A stretch of 64,000 bases of DNA from Hyphomonas chukchiensis (GCF_000682695.1 NZ_AWFG01000001.1:248001-312000), one strand, 5' to 3'; positions 31,481-40,634 are shown, counted from the first letter of the stretch. Notes: generated by a model not told the origin, from the letters alone. Translations and numbers: made by a program.

Positions 31481-31883
31481 CAGGGCTGTCGGATTCAACG
31501 GTTTCCGGATAGCGCGCCTGGATTTCCGAAGGATCATGCGCATCGGACGGGCCATCAGCGCCCTGAGGCACGATGCCAGGATCACGCTTCAGCGGGACGC
31601 CTACATCTCGCACATTCTGTTCGCACGGATAATCGCGCGCGGGAATGATCTCACCATTCTCGAACCGGGCGGGTTCGTGGCAGACATCGCGCTCCTTCTT
31701 CTCCAGCAGGATCAGGATGAACCAGACAGCCGTCGCCAGGACCAGGCCGATCAGGAACAGGATCTGGATCGGCCATTTGCGCCGCCCTTCGACCTCCGCA
31801 TTGGTCGTGACCAGCACATAGAGCCCGAACACGAGGAACGGGATCGAAAAGATAAAGAGCTCAAAAACGAGTCTGCCGGCCAA
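31467..31883 (-). CDS. DUF6111-like small membrane protein
   Basis: A 138-residue product with two N-terminal transmembrane helices (LVFELFIFSIPFLVFGLYVLV and WPIQILFLIGLVLATAVWFILIL) and a polar tail with paired cysteines (CHEPARFENG and YPCEQ). It fits the DUF6111 proteins often found next to cca; function unknown. I choose TTG 31883 because GGAGGGGAC stands at ideal distance before it; ATG at 31925 has no such site and adds 14 residues of poor character. It overlaps cca by 14 bases. Confidence 0.72.
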   Translation of the reverse strand: MAGRLVFELFIFSIPFLVFGLYVLVTTNAEVEGRRKWPIQILFLIGLVLATAVWFILILLEKKERDVCHEPARFENGEIIPARDYPCEQNVRDVGVPLKRDPGIVPQGADGPSDAHDPSEIQARYPETVESDSPDDPD

Positions 31884-31942
31884 AAGTCCCCTCCAATTCA
31901 GGTCTCTGTCTAGATAAGCCCCCAAGGGCCCAATCCAAACCC

Positions 31943-32569
31943 CTAATCGCCCCCTTCATATAGCGTCTGGTAAAGGCGGCGGATAATCCCGGCCGTCACT
32001 CCCCAGATACGATAGCCATTATGCGGCATCTCGTAATACTCGCGGTTCTTTCCCTTGTACGTGGCATGGCCCATCTTGTGGTTGGCGGTATTCATCAGGA
32101 AATCGAGCGGCGTTTCGAATACATCGGCCACTTCAGTCGGGTCCGGGACGGCGATAAAATCCGCCGGAAGCACACCCAGAACAGGCGTGATCCGGAAGCG
32201 CGTTCCGGTCACATAAGGCGCCGCCTTTCCGATGACATCGACATCCCCGGGCACGACGCCAACCTCTTCTTCAGCCTCGCGCAGGGCGGCAGCGACCTCG
32301 TCCACGTCAATCGGATCGACCTTGCCGCCCGGAAAGGCGACCTGCCCCGGATGGGAGGCCATGGTGGTCGGGCGCACAGTGAGGAGAGCCGTGGCGCCGC
32401 TTTTGCGCGGGATAATGCCGATCAATACGGCCGCAGGCCGGATGATGGCCACTTCTTCCGGCGTCAGGAAATCCATGTCGCCGGTATCCTGCAGCGTCAT
32501 TTCATCCATGGGCGGCGTCAGCCGGGCAGCGGCGCGCGTCAGGAAATCATCAAGATTGGTATAGGGCAT
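31943..32569 (-). CDS. NUDIX hydrolase, probable CoA pyrophosphatase (NudL type)
   Basis: The 208-residue protein carries a NUDIX box (GGKVDPIDVDEVAAALRE followed by AEEEVGV) and, before it, RPTTMASHPGQVAFPGG, the conserved UPF0035-type motif of CoA-pyrophosphohydrolases. These enzymes split CoA or acyl-CoA to phosphopantetheine derivatives and 3',5'-ADP. The C-terminal YRIWGVTAGIIRRL is also typical. It starts five bases after the DUF1285 gene. Confidence 0.88.
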   Translation of the reverse strand: MPYTNLDDFLTRAAARLTPPMDEMTLQDTGDMDFLTPEEVAIIRPAAVLIGIIPRKSGATALLTVRPTTMASHPGQVAFPGGKVDPIDVDEVAAALREAEEEVGVVPGDVDVIGKAAPYVTGTRFRITPVLGVLPADFIAVPDPTEVADVFETPLDFLMNTANHKMGHATYKGKNREYYEMPHNGYRIWGVTAGIIRRLYQTLYEGGD

Positions 32570-32574
32570 GCGGC

Positions 32575-33162
32575 TCAGGCTGCTGCGCCAAGGGGGAAGA
32601 ATACGCCCTGGCTCCAGACACCGAGCACAGTTTCGTCTTTCGGATCGGTCTCTGCCATGTCGACCAGTTCATAGAAGGCAGGCCGGGCGAGCTTGGCCTC
32701 CAGCCGTCCGCGCACCAGGACATAGGGCGCAGGTTCGCCGGTCTCGGCATCGGTTTCGACGCGGATCGGATTGTCCGGCCCGGCCACGGCCACATCGCCG
32801 ACATTGGTGAGGAAGGCGAGCGCCTGCTGCGGCCCTGCCTCCCCGGCGCGGTCGACGCGCACGGCAATGAAGGGCGCATCCTCGACATCCACGACGACTT
32901 TTTCATAGGGCGTGACGAGATAGGTCTTCCCGTCTTCATCCTTGCGCAGGATGCGCGAGAACATTTTCACCATGCGCTCGCGATTCATGCGACCACCTTC
33001 ATGCCACCAGCTGCCATCGGCGCGGATGGCCATATCAATATCGCCACAATTTTGCGGATTCCACGAATCCACAGGCGGCAGCTTCCCGGACAGCTTGCCA
33101 TCCGGCAGGATAGCCTTAAGCGTCTCCTCTAGGCTCAATGTGTTGTCGGGACTGGATTTCAC
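32575..33162 (-). CDS. DUF1285 family protein
   Basis: The 195-residue protein matches DUF1285 by overall pattern: WNPQNCGDIDMAIRADGSWWHEGG, RMVKMFSRILRKDEDGKTYLVTP, and a C-terminal FYELVDMAETDP. The family is structurally characterised but has no firm biochemical role. Conserved placement at the head of a DUF1285-NUDIX-DUF6111-cca unit and divergent from a moxR operon is common in alphaproteobacteria, which supports the call but not a function. It is divergent from moxR with 74 bases between. Confidence 0.88.
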   Translation of the reverse strand: MKSSPDNTLSLEETLKAILPDGKLSGKLPPVDSWNPQNCGDIDMAIRADGSWWHEGGRMNRERMVKMFSRILRKDEDGKTYLVTPYEKVVVDVEDAPFIAVRVDRAGEAGPQQALAFLTNVGDVAVAGPDNPIRVETDAETGEPAPYVLVRGRLEAKLARPAFYELVDMAETDPKDETVLGVWSQGVFFPLGAAA

Positions 33163-33236
33163 GTCTCACTCCGCCATGATGAGGCCTTAGACATAGGTTT
33201 GTTTACCAGATACGTGAAGCCGGAGGCGCTCTTTAT

Positions 33237-34235
33237 ATGGCCGATACTGCAGTCGATACGAATGACATAGTTGCCGAAGCCGAAGCCGCCACCGAGACAT
33301 TGGCTCAGGTGAAGACTGAAATCGGCAAGGCCGTCTTCGGGCAGGAGCGTGTCATCGAGCTGGCCTTGGCCGCTGTTCTCGCAGGGGGTCACGCGCTGTT
33401 GATCGGCGCGCCGGGCCTTGCCAAGACGCGCCTGGTCGAGGCCATGGGCACCGCGCTTGGCCTGTCGAACCAGCGCATCCAGTTCACGCCGGACCTGATG
33501 CCGTCGGATATCCTTGGCTCCGAAGTGATGGACGAGACCGCCGAAGGCCAGCGCAGCTTCCGCTTCCTGCGCGGGCCTATTTTTACCCAGCTGCTGATGG
33601 CCGACGAGATCAACCGTGCCAGCCCCCGCACGCAGTCTGCCCTCCTTCAGGCCATGCAGGAGCGTCATGTGACCGTCGCCGGCATGCGCCACGACCTGCC
33701 CGCGCCCTTCCATGTGCTGGCGACGCAGAACCCGATCGAGCAGGAAGGCACCTATCCCCTGCCCGAAGCCCAGCTCGACCGTTTCCTCTTGAAAGTGGAT
33801 GTCGCCTATCCGGACCTGGATACCGAGCGCCGTATCCTGATCGAGACGACCGGGGGCGCCGAAGGCACCGTGCGCGCGGCGCTTGACGCAGACCATCTCA
33901 TGGCGATCCAGGCGCTGGTGCGCCGCATGCCGGTCGGCGAGAAGATTGTCTCCGCCATCCTGAACCTGATCCGCGAGGCGCGGCCCGAGCAGACATCTGA
34001 CGCGCGCGTACAGCGGCTCGTCGACTGGGGCCCAAGCCCGCGCGCCGGTCAGGCCCTTATGCTGGCGGCGCGTTCCCGCGCCCTGCTGCGCGGACGTCTC
34101 GCGCCTTCGATCGAGGACGTGGAAGCCCTCGCTGAGCCGTGTCTCGGCCACCGCATGGCCATGCGCTACGACCCGACCGGAGAAGCGCCAAGCCTCACCG
34201 ACCTGATCAACGACCTCGCGCGGAAGGTGGGGTGA
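33237..34235 (+). CDS. MoxR-type AAA+ ATPase
   Basis: Chaperone-like AAA+ protein of the MoxR family that usually works with vWA and DUF58 partners in metal insertion or envelope stress. In the 332-residue protein the Walker A is GAPGLAKTRL, Walker B LLMADEINRA, sensor 1 VLATQNPIEQEGTYPLPEAQLDRF, and the lid domain follows. First gene of a tightly packed plus-strand operon running to 40396. Its substrate is unknown. Confidence 0.93.
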   Translation: MADTAVDTNDIVAEAEAATETLAQVKTEIGKAVFGQERVIELALAAVLAGGHALLIGAPGLAKTRLVEAMGTALGLSNQRIQFTPDLMPSDILGSEVMDETAEGQRSFRFLRGPIFTQLLMADEINRASPRTQSALLQAMQERHVTVAGMRHDLPAPFHVLATQNPIEQEGTYPLPEAQLDRFLLKVDVAYPDLDTERRILIETTGGAEGTVRAALDADHLMAIQALVRRMPVGEKIVSAILNLIREARPEQTSDARVQRLVDWGPSPRAGQALMLAARSRALLRGRLAPSIEDVEALAEPCLGHRMAMRYDPTGEAPSLTDLINDLARKVG

Positions 34236-34237
34236 CT

Positions 34238-34618
34238 ATGCGGACGGCCGTACTGGCCCTCGCGTTCTTGACAGCCGCCTGCGCCTCGCCCGGAACGGAA
34301 CCGGGGCGCAAGGCAGCGGGCGCGTGCGCGAACAGCGTCAATGCGGCGATGCAGTCCTCTCGCGAATTCGCCTTCCAGCGCAAGGAGCGCATGAAAGTGA
34401 TGCGCTTCGGCTCCGAGGCGGCCATGAATGCCTATGTTGCGCAGACCGACCGTCTGACCGCTGAGGCTGATCGTCTGGAGACCCGCCTTATGTTGCTCCG
34501 CGATCAATATAACGCCGTTCCGAATCGCGGGCCTGTCCCTGTGGATCAACTGACGGCCGAAGACGTGGATGCCCTGATCGCCTCCGCCGACACTTGCGCG
34601 GCAGGGTTTGTTCAATGA
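34238..34618 (+). CDS. Small lipoprotein within the MoxR operon
   Basis: A 126-residue product of unknown function. A lipoprotein signal (LAFLTAACAS, Cys15) is followed by a mostly helical segment (QSSREFAFQRKERMKVMRF, AQTDRLTAEADRLETRLML) that may form a short coiled coil, and two further cysteines in the mature part (GACANS and DTCAAG) that could pair. ATG 34238 is two bases after the moxR stop and has AAGGTGGGG upstream. Its stop overlaps the DUF58 start by four bases. I am not aware of this as a standard member of moxR operons. Confidence 0.7.
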   Translation: MRTAVLALAFLTAACASPGTEPGRKAAGACANSVNAAMQSSREFAFQRKERMKVMRFGSEAAMNAYVAQTDRLTAEADRLETRLMLLRDQYNAVPNRGPVPVDQLTAEDVDALIASADTCAAGFVQ

Positions 34619-35481
34619 CGCCCTCCTCCGATCTTCGCGCTGAAGCCGAGGCGCTGGCCCGCCAGCTGCCGAACCTGAACTTCAAGGCCGAGGCCTCTGA
34701 AGCGGCGCATATCGGAAGTGCGGGGCGGCGCCGCGCTGGCACGGGCGAACAGTTCTGGCAGTATCGCCACCATATGCAGGAAGACGCAGCCGACCGCGTC
34801 GACTGGCGCCGGTCGGCCAAAGGCAATGACCTGTTCGTGCGCGAGACCGAGCTCGAAACCGCGCGCACGGTGCTGTTCTGGTGTGACCCGCACCCGGGCT
34901 TCAACTGGAAGGGCGAAGGCGACATCCGTACCAAGGCGGACGAAGCGCGCCTCCTGATGCTGGCCCTCGGCCTGATGATGTCCAAGGATGGCGAGCGCAT
35001 CGGCGCGCTGGGCGCAGGCCGAACGCCCAGCTTCGGCAAACGGGCCGTTGATCGGCTGTCGGAGGATATTTCCAATGGCGCGGACCGCCCCTTCCCGCCG
35101 CCCCCGCGCACCTCGGCGACGCTCGTCATCGCGTCCGACTTCTATGATCCGATCCCGGAATGGCAGGCGCGGCTGAAACCACTCGCCGCCAAATGCCCCG
35201 AGGGCGTTCTGCTGGCTGTCGCCGCGCCCATCGAACTCGATTTTCCTTTCCAGGGCCGCGTGAAGCTGCACCGGCCCGGCGCCATGGTTGACCGCATCCT
35301 CGGACGCGCCGAAACGATGCGCGATGAATACAAGCGCAAGTTTGCCGAACAGCGCGACGCCCTGCAGACACTCACCACCCAGATCGGCTGGCGCCTTGTG
35401 ACCCACACGACCGCAACGCCCAGCCTGCATGGCGCCGCCCGCCTGAAAATGGCGCTTGAGAGTTTCGGGGCGCGCGGATGA
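34615..35481 (+). CDS. DUF58 domain protein (MoxR partner)
   Basis: The 288-residue protein shows the DUF58 signature in GTGEQFWQYRHHMQEDAADR then VDWRRSAKGNDLFVRETE, followed by a vWA-like remainder (TVLFWCDPHPGF, ATLVIASDFYDP). DUF58 proteins accompany MoxR ATPases and BatA-like proteins, with a probable role in envelope maintenance. No transmembrane helix is evident. ATG 34615 overlaps the lipoprotein stop, and its own stop overlaps the next start, so the genes are probably coupled. Confidence 0.88.
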   Translation: MTPSSDLRAEAEALARQLPNLNFKAEASEAAHIGSAGRRRAGTGEQFWQYRHHMQEDAADRVDWRRSAKGNDLFVRETELETARTVLFWCDPHPGFNWKGEGDIRTKADEARLLMLALGLMMSKDGERIGALGAGRTPSFGKRAVDRLSEDISNGADRPFPPPPRTSATLVIASDFYDPIPEWQARLKPLAAKCPEGVLLAVAAPIELDFPFQGRVKLHRPGAMVDRILGRAETMRDEYKRKFAEQRDALQTLTTQIGWRLVTHTTATPSLHGAARLKMALESFGARG

Positions 35482-38360
35482 CAGCGCTTGGCCCTTTCCT
35501 CTTCGGTGCGCCGCTGGCGCTGTTCGCGCTCCTGGCGCTGCCAATCATCTGGTGGGTGCTGCGGGCAACGCCGCCTGCGCCGAAAGATGTCGAACTACCG
35601 TCACTGCGCCTGCTCGAAGGCGTGGAGCCGAAGGAAGAAACACCTGCCCGCACGCCCTGGTGGGTCTGGCTGATCCGCACACTGGCGGCCGCAGCCGCCA
35701 TCGGTGGCCTCTCCCAGCCCGTTTATGCGCCGGGCGCGAAAAATGAAGCAGCCGATGCCGGCGGGGCATTGCTGGTTGTCGTCGACAATGGCTGGCCCTC
35801 GGCGCCGCGCTGGAGCGAACTGGTGGATGCGGCCACAGCCACGCTCGATACCGGCGGGCGCGACGCCCCCACTCACCTCCTGCTAACCGCACCCCAGACA
35901 CTGAACGCTGATCCGGCCACGCGCCTGTCGCGCGCCGACATGGCCAAACGCCTCAATTCCCTGCGCCCGCAGGCCTGGGCCACCGACCGGACCGAAGCGC
36001 TGAAGCGGCTTAAAGACTCCGGCCTCAAGCCTGATCGCATCTTCTGGGCCAGCGACGGCGTGGAGGATGAAGGCGGGCGCGCCTTTGCTGCTGCTCTCTC
36101 CGCGATGGCGCCGCTCTCGGTCTATGCGGCGCCCCCCACCGGGCCGGCAGCTATCACGGGAATCTCGTCGCAGACGGACTCGGTTTCGGTCACCCTTCGC
36201 CGTGTGCAGCCGCGCGGCGAGGAGCGCAGCTTTGTTTCCGCCCTCACGCTGGACGGATCGGCCCTTGCGACCTCCGAAGTCGTGTTTGCTGTAGGCGAAC
36301 GCGACGCCACGGCCAGCTTCTCCATTCCCGCTGCCGCCCTGTCGCGCATAGCGCGCTTTACCGCAACGGGCCGCCAGGGCGCCGGAACGGTCTGGCTCTG
36401 GGACTCCTCTGACCGTTCCCGGCGCGTAGGTCTCGTCGATGCGGGCGCCGCCGCGCAGCCGCTCCTCTCCGACATGCACTATGTCCGCAAGGCGCTCGAG
36501 CCGTTCGCTTCCATCACAGAAGGCACAATTGAATCGCTGGTCGCCACGTCCCCCGACGCCATCATCCTGACCGACATTGGCCAGATCCAGCCCGAGGATG
36601 CAAAACGCCTGACCGACTGGGTCGAACAGGGCGGCGCGCTGATCCGCTTTGCCGGGCCGCACCTGGCCTCTCAAGGCGATGACCTGTTGCCTGTCGCGCT
36701 GCGCCGTTCCTCCCGCGCGCTGGGCGGCGCCCTCGCCTGGGATGAACCGCAGGCCATGGCGCCCTTCCCTGCGACATCGCCCTTTGCGGGCCTCTCCATT
36801 CCGGCCGATGTGCGTATCCGCCAGCAGGTCCTCGCCAAGCCCGCGCCGGATCTCGGGCGCAAGACATGGGCGCGCCTCGCTGATGGCAGCCCACTGGTTA
36901 CCTCAGATTCTCGCGGGTCGGGCACGCTGATCCTGTTCCACATCACGGCCGGGCCGGACTGGTCGAATCTGCCCTATTCGGCGACCTTCGAGCAAATGCT
37001 GCGCCGCTCCATTGCGGCCGGGCGTGGGGAAGCGGTCAGCGACGCCGAGGGCGCCTACACGCCGCAACTGGTTCTCGACGGCTATGGCCGTCTCGCGGCA
37101 GCAGGCGCCAGCGCCGCGCCCCTGAAGGCCGCCGATTTCGGCACGGTCAAACCCTCCGAAGCCCATCCGCCGGGCCTCTATCAGGGTCCCTCAGGCACGC
37201 GCGCCCTCAATGCCGGCGCCGGAGCCAAGCCGAACCTGATCGATACATGGCCGGTGTCTGCCCACCTGCTTGGCGATGCTGAGGCCCGCTCGCTGCGCCT
37301 TGCTGGTCCGCTGCTCTCGCTCGCCGCCATCCTTCTCGTGCTTGACTTGTTTGTTGCTCTCTTGGTCGCTGGCCACCTGCCTCGGTTAGGCCGCAAGGCG
37401 AAGGGCGCCGCCGCATTGCTCCTGATCTGCGCCATGGCCACCGCCCTGCCCCACAGCGCTGAAGCCCAGTCCTATCGCTACCAGCAAATGCCGGACGGCT
37501 CCTTCCGCCGCGTCTCGACAGCGCCGCAGGTTGAGGCGTTGCCCCGCACCGGCAATGCCACCCAGAAGGAAATCGACGCCGCGCTGACAATGCGCTTCGG
37601 CTATGTCGAGACAGGCAACCGGGCGCTGGATGAGCGCACGCGCGCGGGTCTCTCAGGCCTCTCATCCGTTCTGAGCCTGCGCACATCGGTCGAGCCGGCC
37701 GAGCCGGATTCCCTCAACCTCGAAACCGATGCGCTGGAGCTTTACCCGCTGATCTATTTCAGCGTGCCGGAAGGCGCCCCGCCCCTTTCGGAAACTGCCA
37801 TTGCACATCTCAACACCTATCTCCGCTCCGGCGGCGCGCTGGTGATCGACACACGGGCGGGCGGCACGGTCGGAACGGACACGGATGTTGCACCGCTGGA
37901 AAAGCTCCTCGAAGGCCTCGATGCCCCGCCGCTGCAACCCGTGCCGGCCAATCATGTCCTCGGACGCAGCTTCTACCTCCTCGATGATTTTCCCGGCCGG
38001 TTTGCCAATCGCCGTCTGTGGATCGAGAAGACGGGCGGGCCGAATGCCCCGCGCGGCGACGGCGTCTCGCGTCTCTTCATCGGCGATGCTGACTGGATCT
38101 CGGCTTGGGCCGTGGATGAACGAGGGCGCGATCTTTATTCCGTCGATGGCGGGCCGCAGCAGCGTGAAATGGCACGGCGCTTTGGCGTTAATCTCGTAAT
38201 GTATGTCCTCACCGGCAACTACAAGGACGATCAGGTTCACCTCCCAGCCCTCCTGGAGCGTTTGGGTGAGGGTGAAAACGGCGACAAGGGGACCGACGCA
38301 GGTGGCGCCATCGCGCCGGACGACTTGAGGGGCACCGCTCCCGGGAGTGAGCCACAATGA
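35478..38360 (+). CDS. Large membrane protein: BatA N-terminal domain, vWA-like region, C-terminal DUF4159
   Basis: A 960-residue inner-membrane protein. Residues 1-90 form the BatA (aerotolerance regulator N-terminal) domain with two helices (PLALFALLALPIIWWVLR and WWVWLIRTLAAAAAIGGL). A vWA-like segment follows, but its metal motif is degenerate (VVVDNGWPS). Further hydrophobic segments lie near 611-633 and 643-660; the latter resembles a signal peptide (LLLICAMATALPHSAEAQ). The C-terminal DUF4159 domain (MRFGYVETGNRALDERT, LYPLIYFSVP, LRSGGALVIDTRAG) would be periplasmic. The arrangement suggests a fusion of a BatA protein with a secreted DUF4159 protein. Confidence 0.85.
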   Translation: MTALGPFLFGAPLALFALLALPIIWWVLRATPPAPKDVELPSLRLLEGVEPKEETPARTPWWVWLIRTLAAAAAIGGLSQPVYAPGAKNEAADAGGALLVVVDNGWPSAPRWSELVDAATATLDTGGRDAPTHLLLTAPQTLNADPATRLSRADMAKRLNSLRPQAWATDRTEALKRLKDSGLKPDRIFWASDGVEDEGGRAFAAALSAMAPLSVYAAPPTGPAAITGISSQTDSVSVTLRRVQPRGEERSFVSALTLDGSALATSEVVFAVGERDATASFSIPAAALSRIARFTATGRQGAGTVWLWDSSDRSRRVGLVDAGAAAQPLLSDMHYVRKALEPFASITEGTIESLVATSPDAIILTDIGQIQPEDAKRLTDWVEQGGALIRFAGPHLASQGDDLLPVALRRSSRALGGALAWDEPQAMAPFPATSPFAGLSIPADVRIRQQVLAKPAPDLGRKTWARLADGSPLVTSDSRGSGTLILFHITAGPDWSNLPYSATFEQMLRRSIAAGRGEAVSDAEGAYTPQLVLDGYGRLAAAGASAAPLKAADFGTVKPSEAHPPGLYQGPSGTRALNAGAGAKPNLIDTWPVSAHLLGDAEARSLRLAGPLLSLAAILLVLDLFVALLVAGHLPRLGRKAKGAAALLLICAMATALPHSAEAQSYRYQQMPDGSFRRVSTAPQVEALPRTGNATQKEIDAALTMRFGYVETGNRALDERTRAGLSGLSSVLSLRTSVEPAEPDSLNLETDALELYPLIYFSVPEGAPPLSETAIAHLNTYLRSGGALVIDTRAGGTVGTDTDVAPLEKLLEGLDAPPLQPVPANHVLGRSFYLLDDFPGRFANRRLWIEKTGGPNAPRGDGVSRLFIGDADWISAWAVDERGRDLYSVDGGPQQREMARRFGVNLVMYVLTGNYKDDQVHLPALLERLGEGENGDKGTDAGGAIAPDDLRGTAPGSEPQ

Positions 38361-40396
38361 TCGATGCCACGCGCCTCAGCTTTGAGCCCTTCCTCGGCTG
38401 GCCGGTGTTCTGGCTGGTTGTGGCGGTCGCAGTTCTCGCCTGGGCTGGCTATGTCGTGCTGCGTGGCAGGGCCGCGCTCACCCGAGGTCTGGCTCTGACT
38501 GTGCTGGCAGCGGCCCTTTCCAATCCGTCCCTTGTGGAAGAGGAGCGCGAGCCCCTCCCCTCCGTGGCCGCCCTCATTCTTGACCGATCCGAGAGCATGC
38601 AGTTCGGCGACCGGGCGAGCGCCGCCAATGCCGCGTTCACAGCGCTGAAATCAAAGCTGGAGGCCGACTCGTCACTGGAAGTGCGTGTGCTGGAATCCGA
38701 TCCGCACGATGACGGCACGCATCTCTATGGCGCGCTGGAAGGCCTGATGGCGGACGTGCCGCGCGACCGGATTGCGGGTGCAATTTTTGTTACCGATGGT
38801 CAGGTCCATGACCTGCCGACAGGCGCGGACAAGGGCAGCGCGATCGGGCCGGTTCATGGGCTTGTCGTCGGCGATCCGGACCGCGGCGACCGGCGTGTGC
38901 AGATCGTTGATGCCCCCAATTTCGGCATCGTCGGCGAAACGGCGAATCTTGTCGTGCGCGTCGATGATCCTGATGGCGGCGAAGTCGAACTCAGCGTGTC
39001 GCTGAACGGCGGTCAGGCCGAGCGCGTCAAGGTGAAGGCCGGTGAGGATACGCCGCTGCCCATCGAGATCGAGCGGCGCGGTGAAAATGTGATTGTCGTC
39101 GAAGTGCCGCCGGGGCGTGAGGAACTCACGCTGGCGAACAACCGTACGGCCTCCACACTGGCAGGCGTGCGCGACAGGCTGCGCGTGCTGCTGGTGACCG
39201 GCAAGCCGAACCAGGCCGGCCGTGTCTGGCGCGACCTCTTGAAATCCGATCCATCCGTGGATCTTGTCCACTTCACCATCCTTCGGCCGCCCTACAAGAC
39301 AGACTACACGCCGACGGACGAACTCGCCCTCATCGCCTTCCCGACTGAGGAATTGTTCGAAGACAAGCTGAAGGATTTCGACCTCATCATCTTCGACCAG
39401 TATGAGCGCCGGGGCGTGATCACGCAGTCCTACCTCGCGAACATGGCGCGCTATGTGACCGACGGCGGCGCACTGCTGATCGCGGCGGGCGAACCGTTCG
39501 CCGGTCCGGGCAGCCTTGCCCGCTCTCCCCTCGCCGCGGTGCTGCCTGCCTCTCCGACCGGACGTATCCGTACGGGCGAGTTCATCCCGGAACTGACCGA
39601 AGTCGGCAAGCGCCACGCCGTGACGGCGCCGCTTGATGGCCAGAAATGGGGCGGCTGGATGCGCTATATCGAGGCCACCGCGCAGGCGGGCGACGTGCTG
39701 ATGAGCGGGCCGGACGACAAGCCGCTCTTTATTGTCGACCGCGTCGACAAGGGCCGCGTGGGCATGCTGATGTCCGACCAGATCTGGCTTTGGGCGCGAG
39801 GCCATGATGGCGGCGGCCCCTTCTCGGAGCTCATCCGGCGCACGGTCCACTGGATGATGAAGGAACCTGAACTGGAAGAGCGCCGCCTCAGCCTTGTGGC
39901 AGAAGGCGACACCGCAAAAATGGAACTGCGGACCCTGCTCGACACCGCCCCACCACTGCAACTGGAAACACCGGAAGGCCGCATCCTCGAACCCATCTGG
40001 CGAGAGAAGGCGCCCGGCATCTTCACGGCCGAAGCGCCCATTGATCAGCTTGGCCTCTACCGGGCTGAAGCCGGCGGACTGGAAGCGGTGGCCCTCAACG
40101 GCCCGGCGAACCCCAAGGAATATGCCGACCTTCAATCGAGCACCGAGATCATGGCGCCTTTCGCGAAGCAGACCGGCGGCGCCGTATTCCGGCTAAATGC
40201 GGCGGGCACGGATCTTCCGGATATACGCCGCGTCAGCGCGCGCGGGGCAGCGGCGGGCAGCAACTGGCTCGGCCTGCGCGAGCGCGGCGCCTATGCGGTG
40301 CGCTCATCGACAAGCCAGCCGCTGCTGCCCGGCATCCTGGCGGCAGGCCTTCTGGTGATCCTGTTGATCCTGGCATGGCGGCGCGAAGGCCAATAG
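38357..40396 (+). CDS. Membrane protein with vWA/GATase1-like domains, MoxR operon
   Basis: A 679-residue protein with two N-terminal transmembrane helices (VFWLVVAVAVLAWAGYVVL and TRGLALTVLAAALS) and one at the C terminus (LLPGILAAGLLVILLILAW). The N-terminal soluble part is vWA-like (ALILDRSESMQFGD), followed by a beta-sandwich-like segment and a GATase1-like domain (FDLIIFDQYERRGV, YVTDGGALLIAAGEPF). It is typical of the last gene of alphaproteobacterial moxR-DUF58-DUF4159 operons. Its ATG overlaps the preceding stop by four bases and a strong terminator follows. Function is presumed in envelope homeostasis (inference). Confidence 0.82.
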   Translation: MIDATRLSFEPFLGWPVFWLVVAVAVLAWAGYVVLRGRAALTRGLALTVLAAALSNPSLVEEEREPLPSVAALILDRSESMQFGDRASAANAAFTALKSKLEADSSLEVRVLESDPHDDGTHLYGALEGLMADVPRDRIAGAIFVTDGQVHDLPTGADKGSAIGPVHGLVVGDPDRGDRRVQIVDAPNFGIVGETANLVVRVDDPDGGEVELSVSLNGGQAERVKVKAGEDTPLPIEIERRGENVIVVEVPPGREELTLANNRTASTLAGVRDRLRVLLVTGKPNQAGRVWRDLLKSDPSVDLVHFTILRPPYKTDYTPTDELALIAFPTEELFEDKLKDFDLIIFDQYERRGVITQSYLANMARYVTDGGALLIAAGEPFAGPGSLARSPLAAVLPASPTGRIRTGEFIPELTEVGKRHAVTAPLDGQKWGGWMRYIEATAQAGDVLMSGPDDKPLFIVDRVDKGRVGMLMSDQIWLWARGHDGGGPFSELIRRTVHWMMKEPELEERRLSLVAEGDTAKMELRTLLDTAPPLQLETPEGRILEPIWREKAPGIFTAEAPIDQLGLYRAEAGGLEAVALNGPANPKEYADLQSSTEIMAPFAKQTGGAVFRLNAAGTDLPDIRRVSARGAAAGSNWLGLRERGAYAVRSSTSQPLLPGILAAGLLVILLILAWRREGQ

Positions 40397-40449
40397 GCGA
40401 CGACGAGGCACCTACACAAACAAACGATTGGGTTTTCGGCTTTCGCAAG

Positions 40450-40499
40450 AAGGCAAATGCCAGGCAGCGGGGATACACTGCCTGGCAAAGTGCCTTTTT
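40450..40499 (+). terminator. Intrinsic terminator of the MoxR operon
   Basis: Perfect 10-bp stem TGCCAGGCAG / CTGCCTGGCA with loop CGGGGATACA. A second lower stem (AAGGCA at 40450 with TGCCTT at 40491) extends it into a T5 run. It lies about 55 bases past the operon's last stop. Confidence 0.82.
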
Positions 40500-40502
40500 G
40501 CA

Positions 40503-40538
40503 GTGATGTGGTACTGGGTGGGGGACGCGCCACATCAC
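40503..40538. repeat. Inverted repeat next to the terminator
   Basis: GTGATGTGG (40503-40511) is perfectly complementary to CCACATCAC (40530-40538) across an 18-base loop. It has no T-run on either strand. It lies between the convergent MoxR operon and a LysR gene and may be an mRNA 3'-end structure. Confidence 0.5.
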
Positions 40539-40634
40539 AAAGACATGTTCAGTTACGACAGCATACTCATGACTACAATTGAGTAATTATCGTTTATTTG
40601 TGCGCAATAGTTTCAAGTTAACCTTTGAGGGAAT

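Noticed and set aside
38672-40135. 487-residue antisense frame in the MoxR operon
   Set aside because: Shadow of the last operon gene; composition follows the complementary codons.
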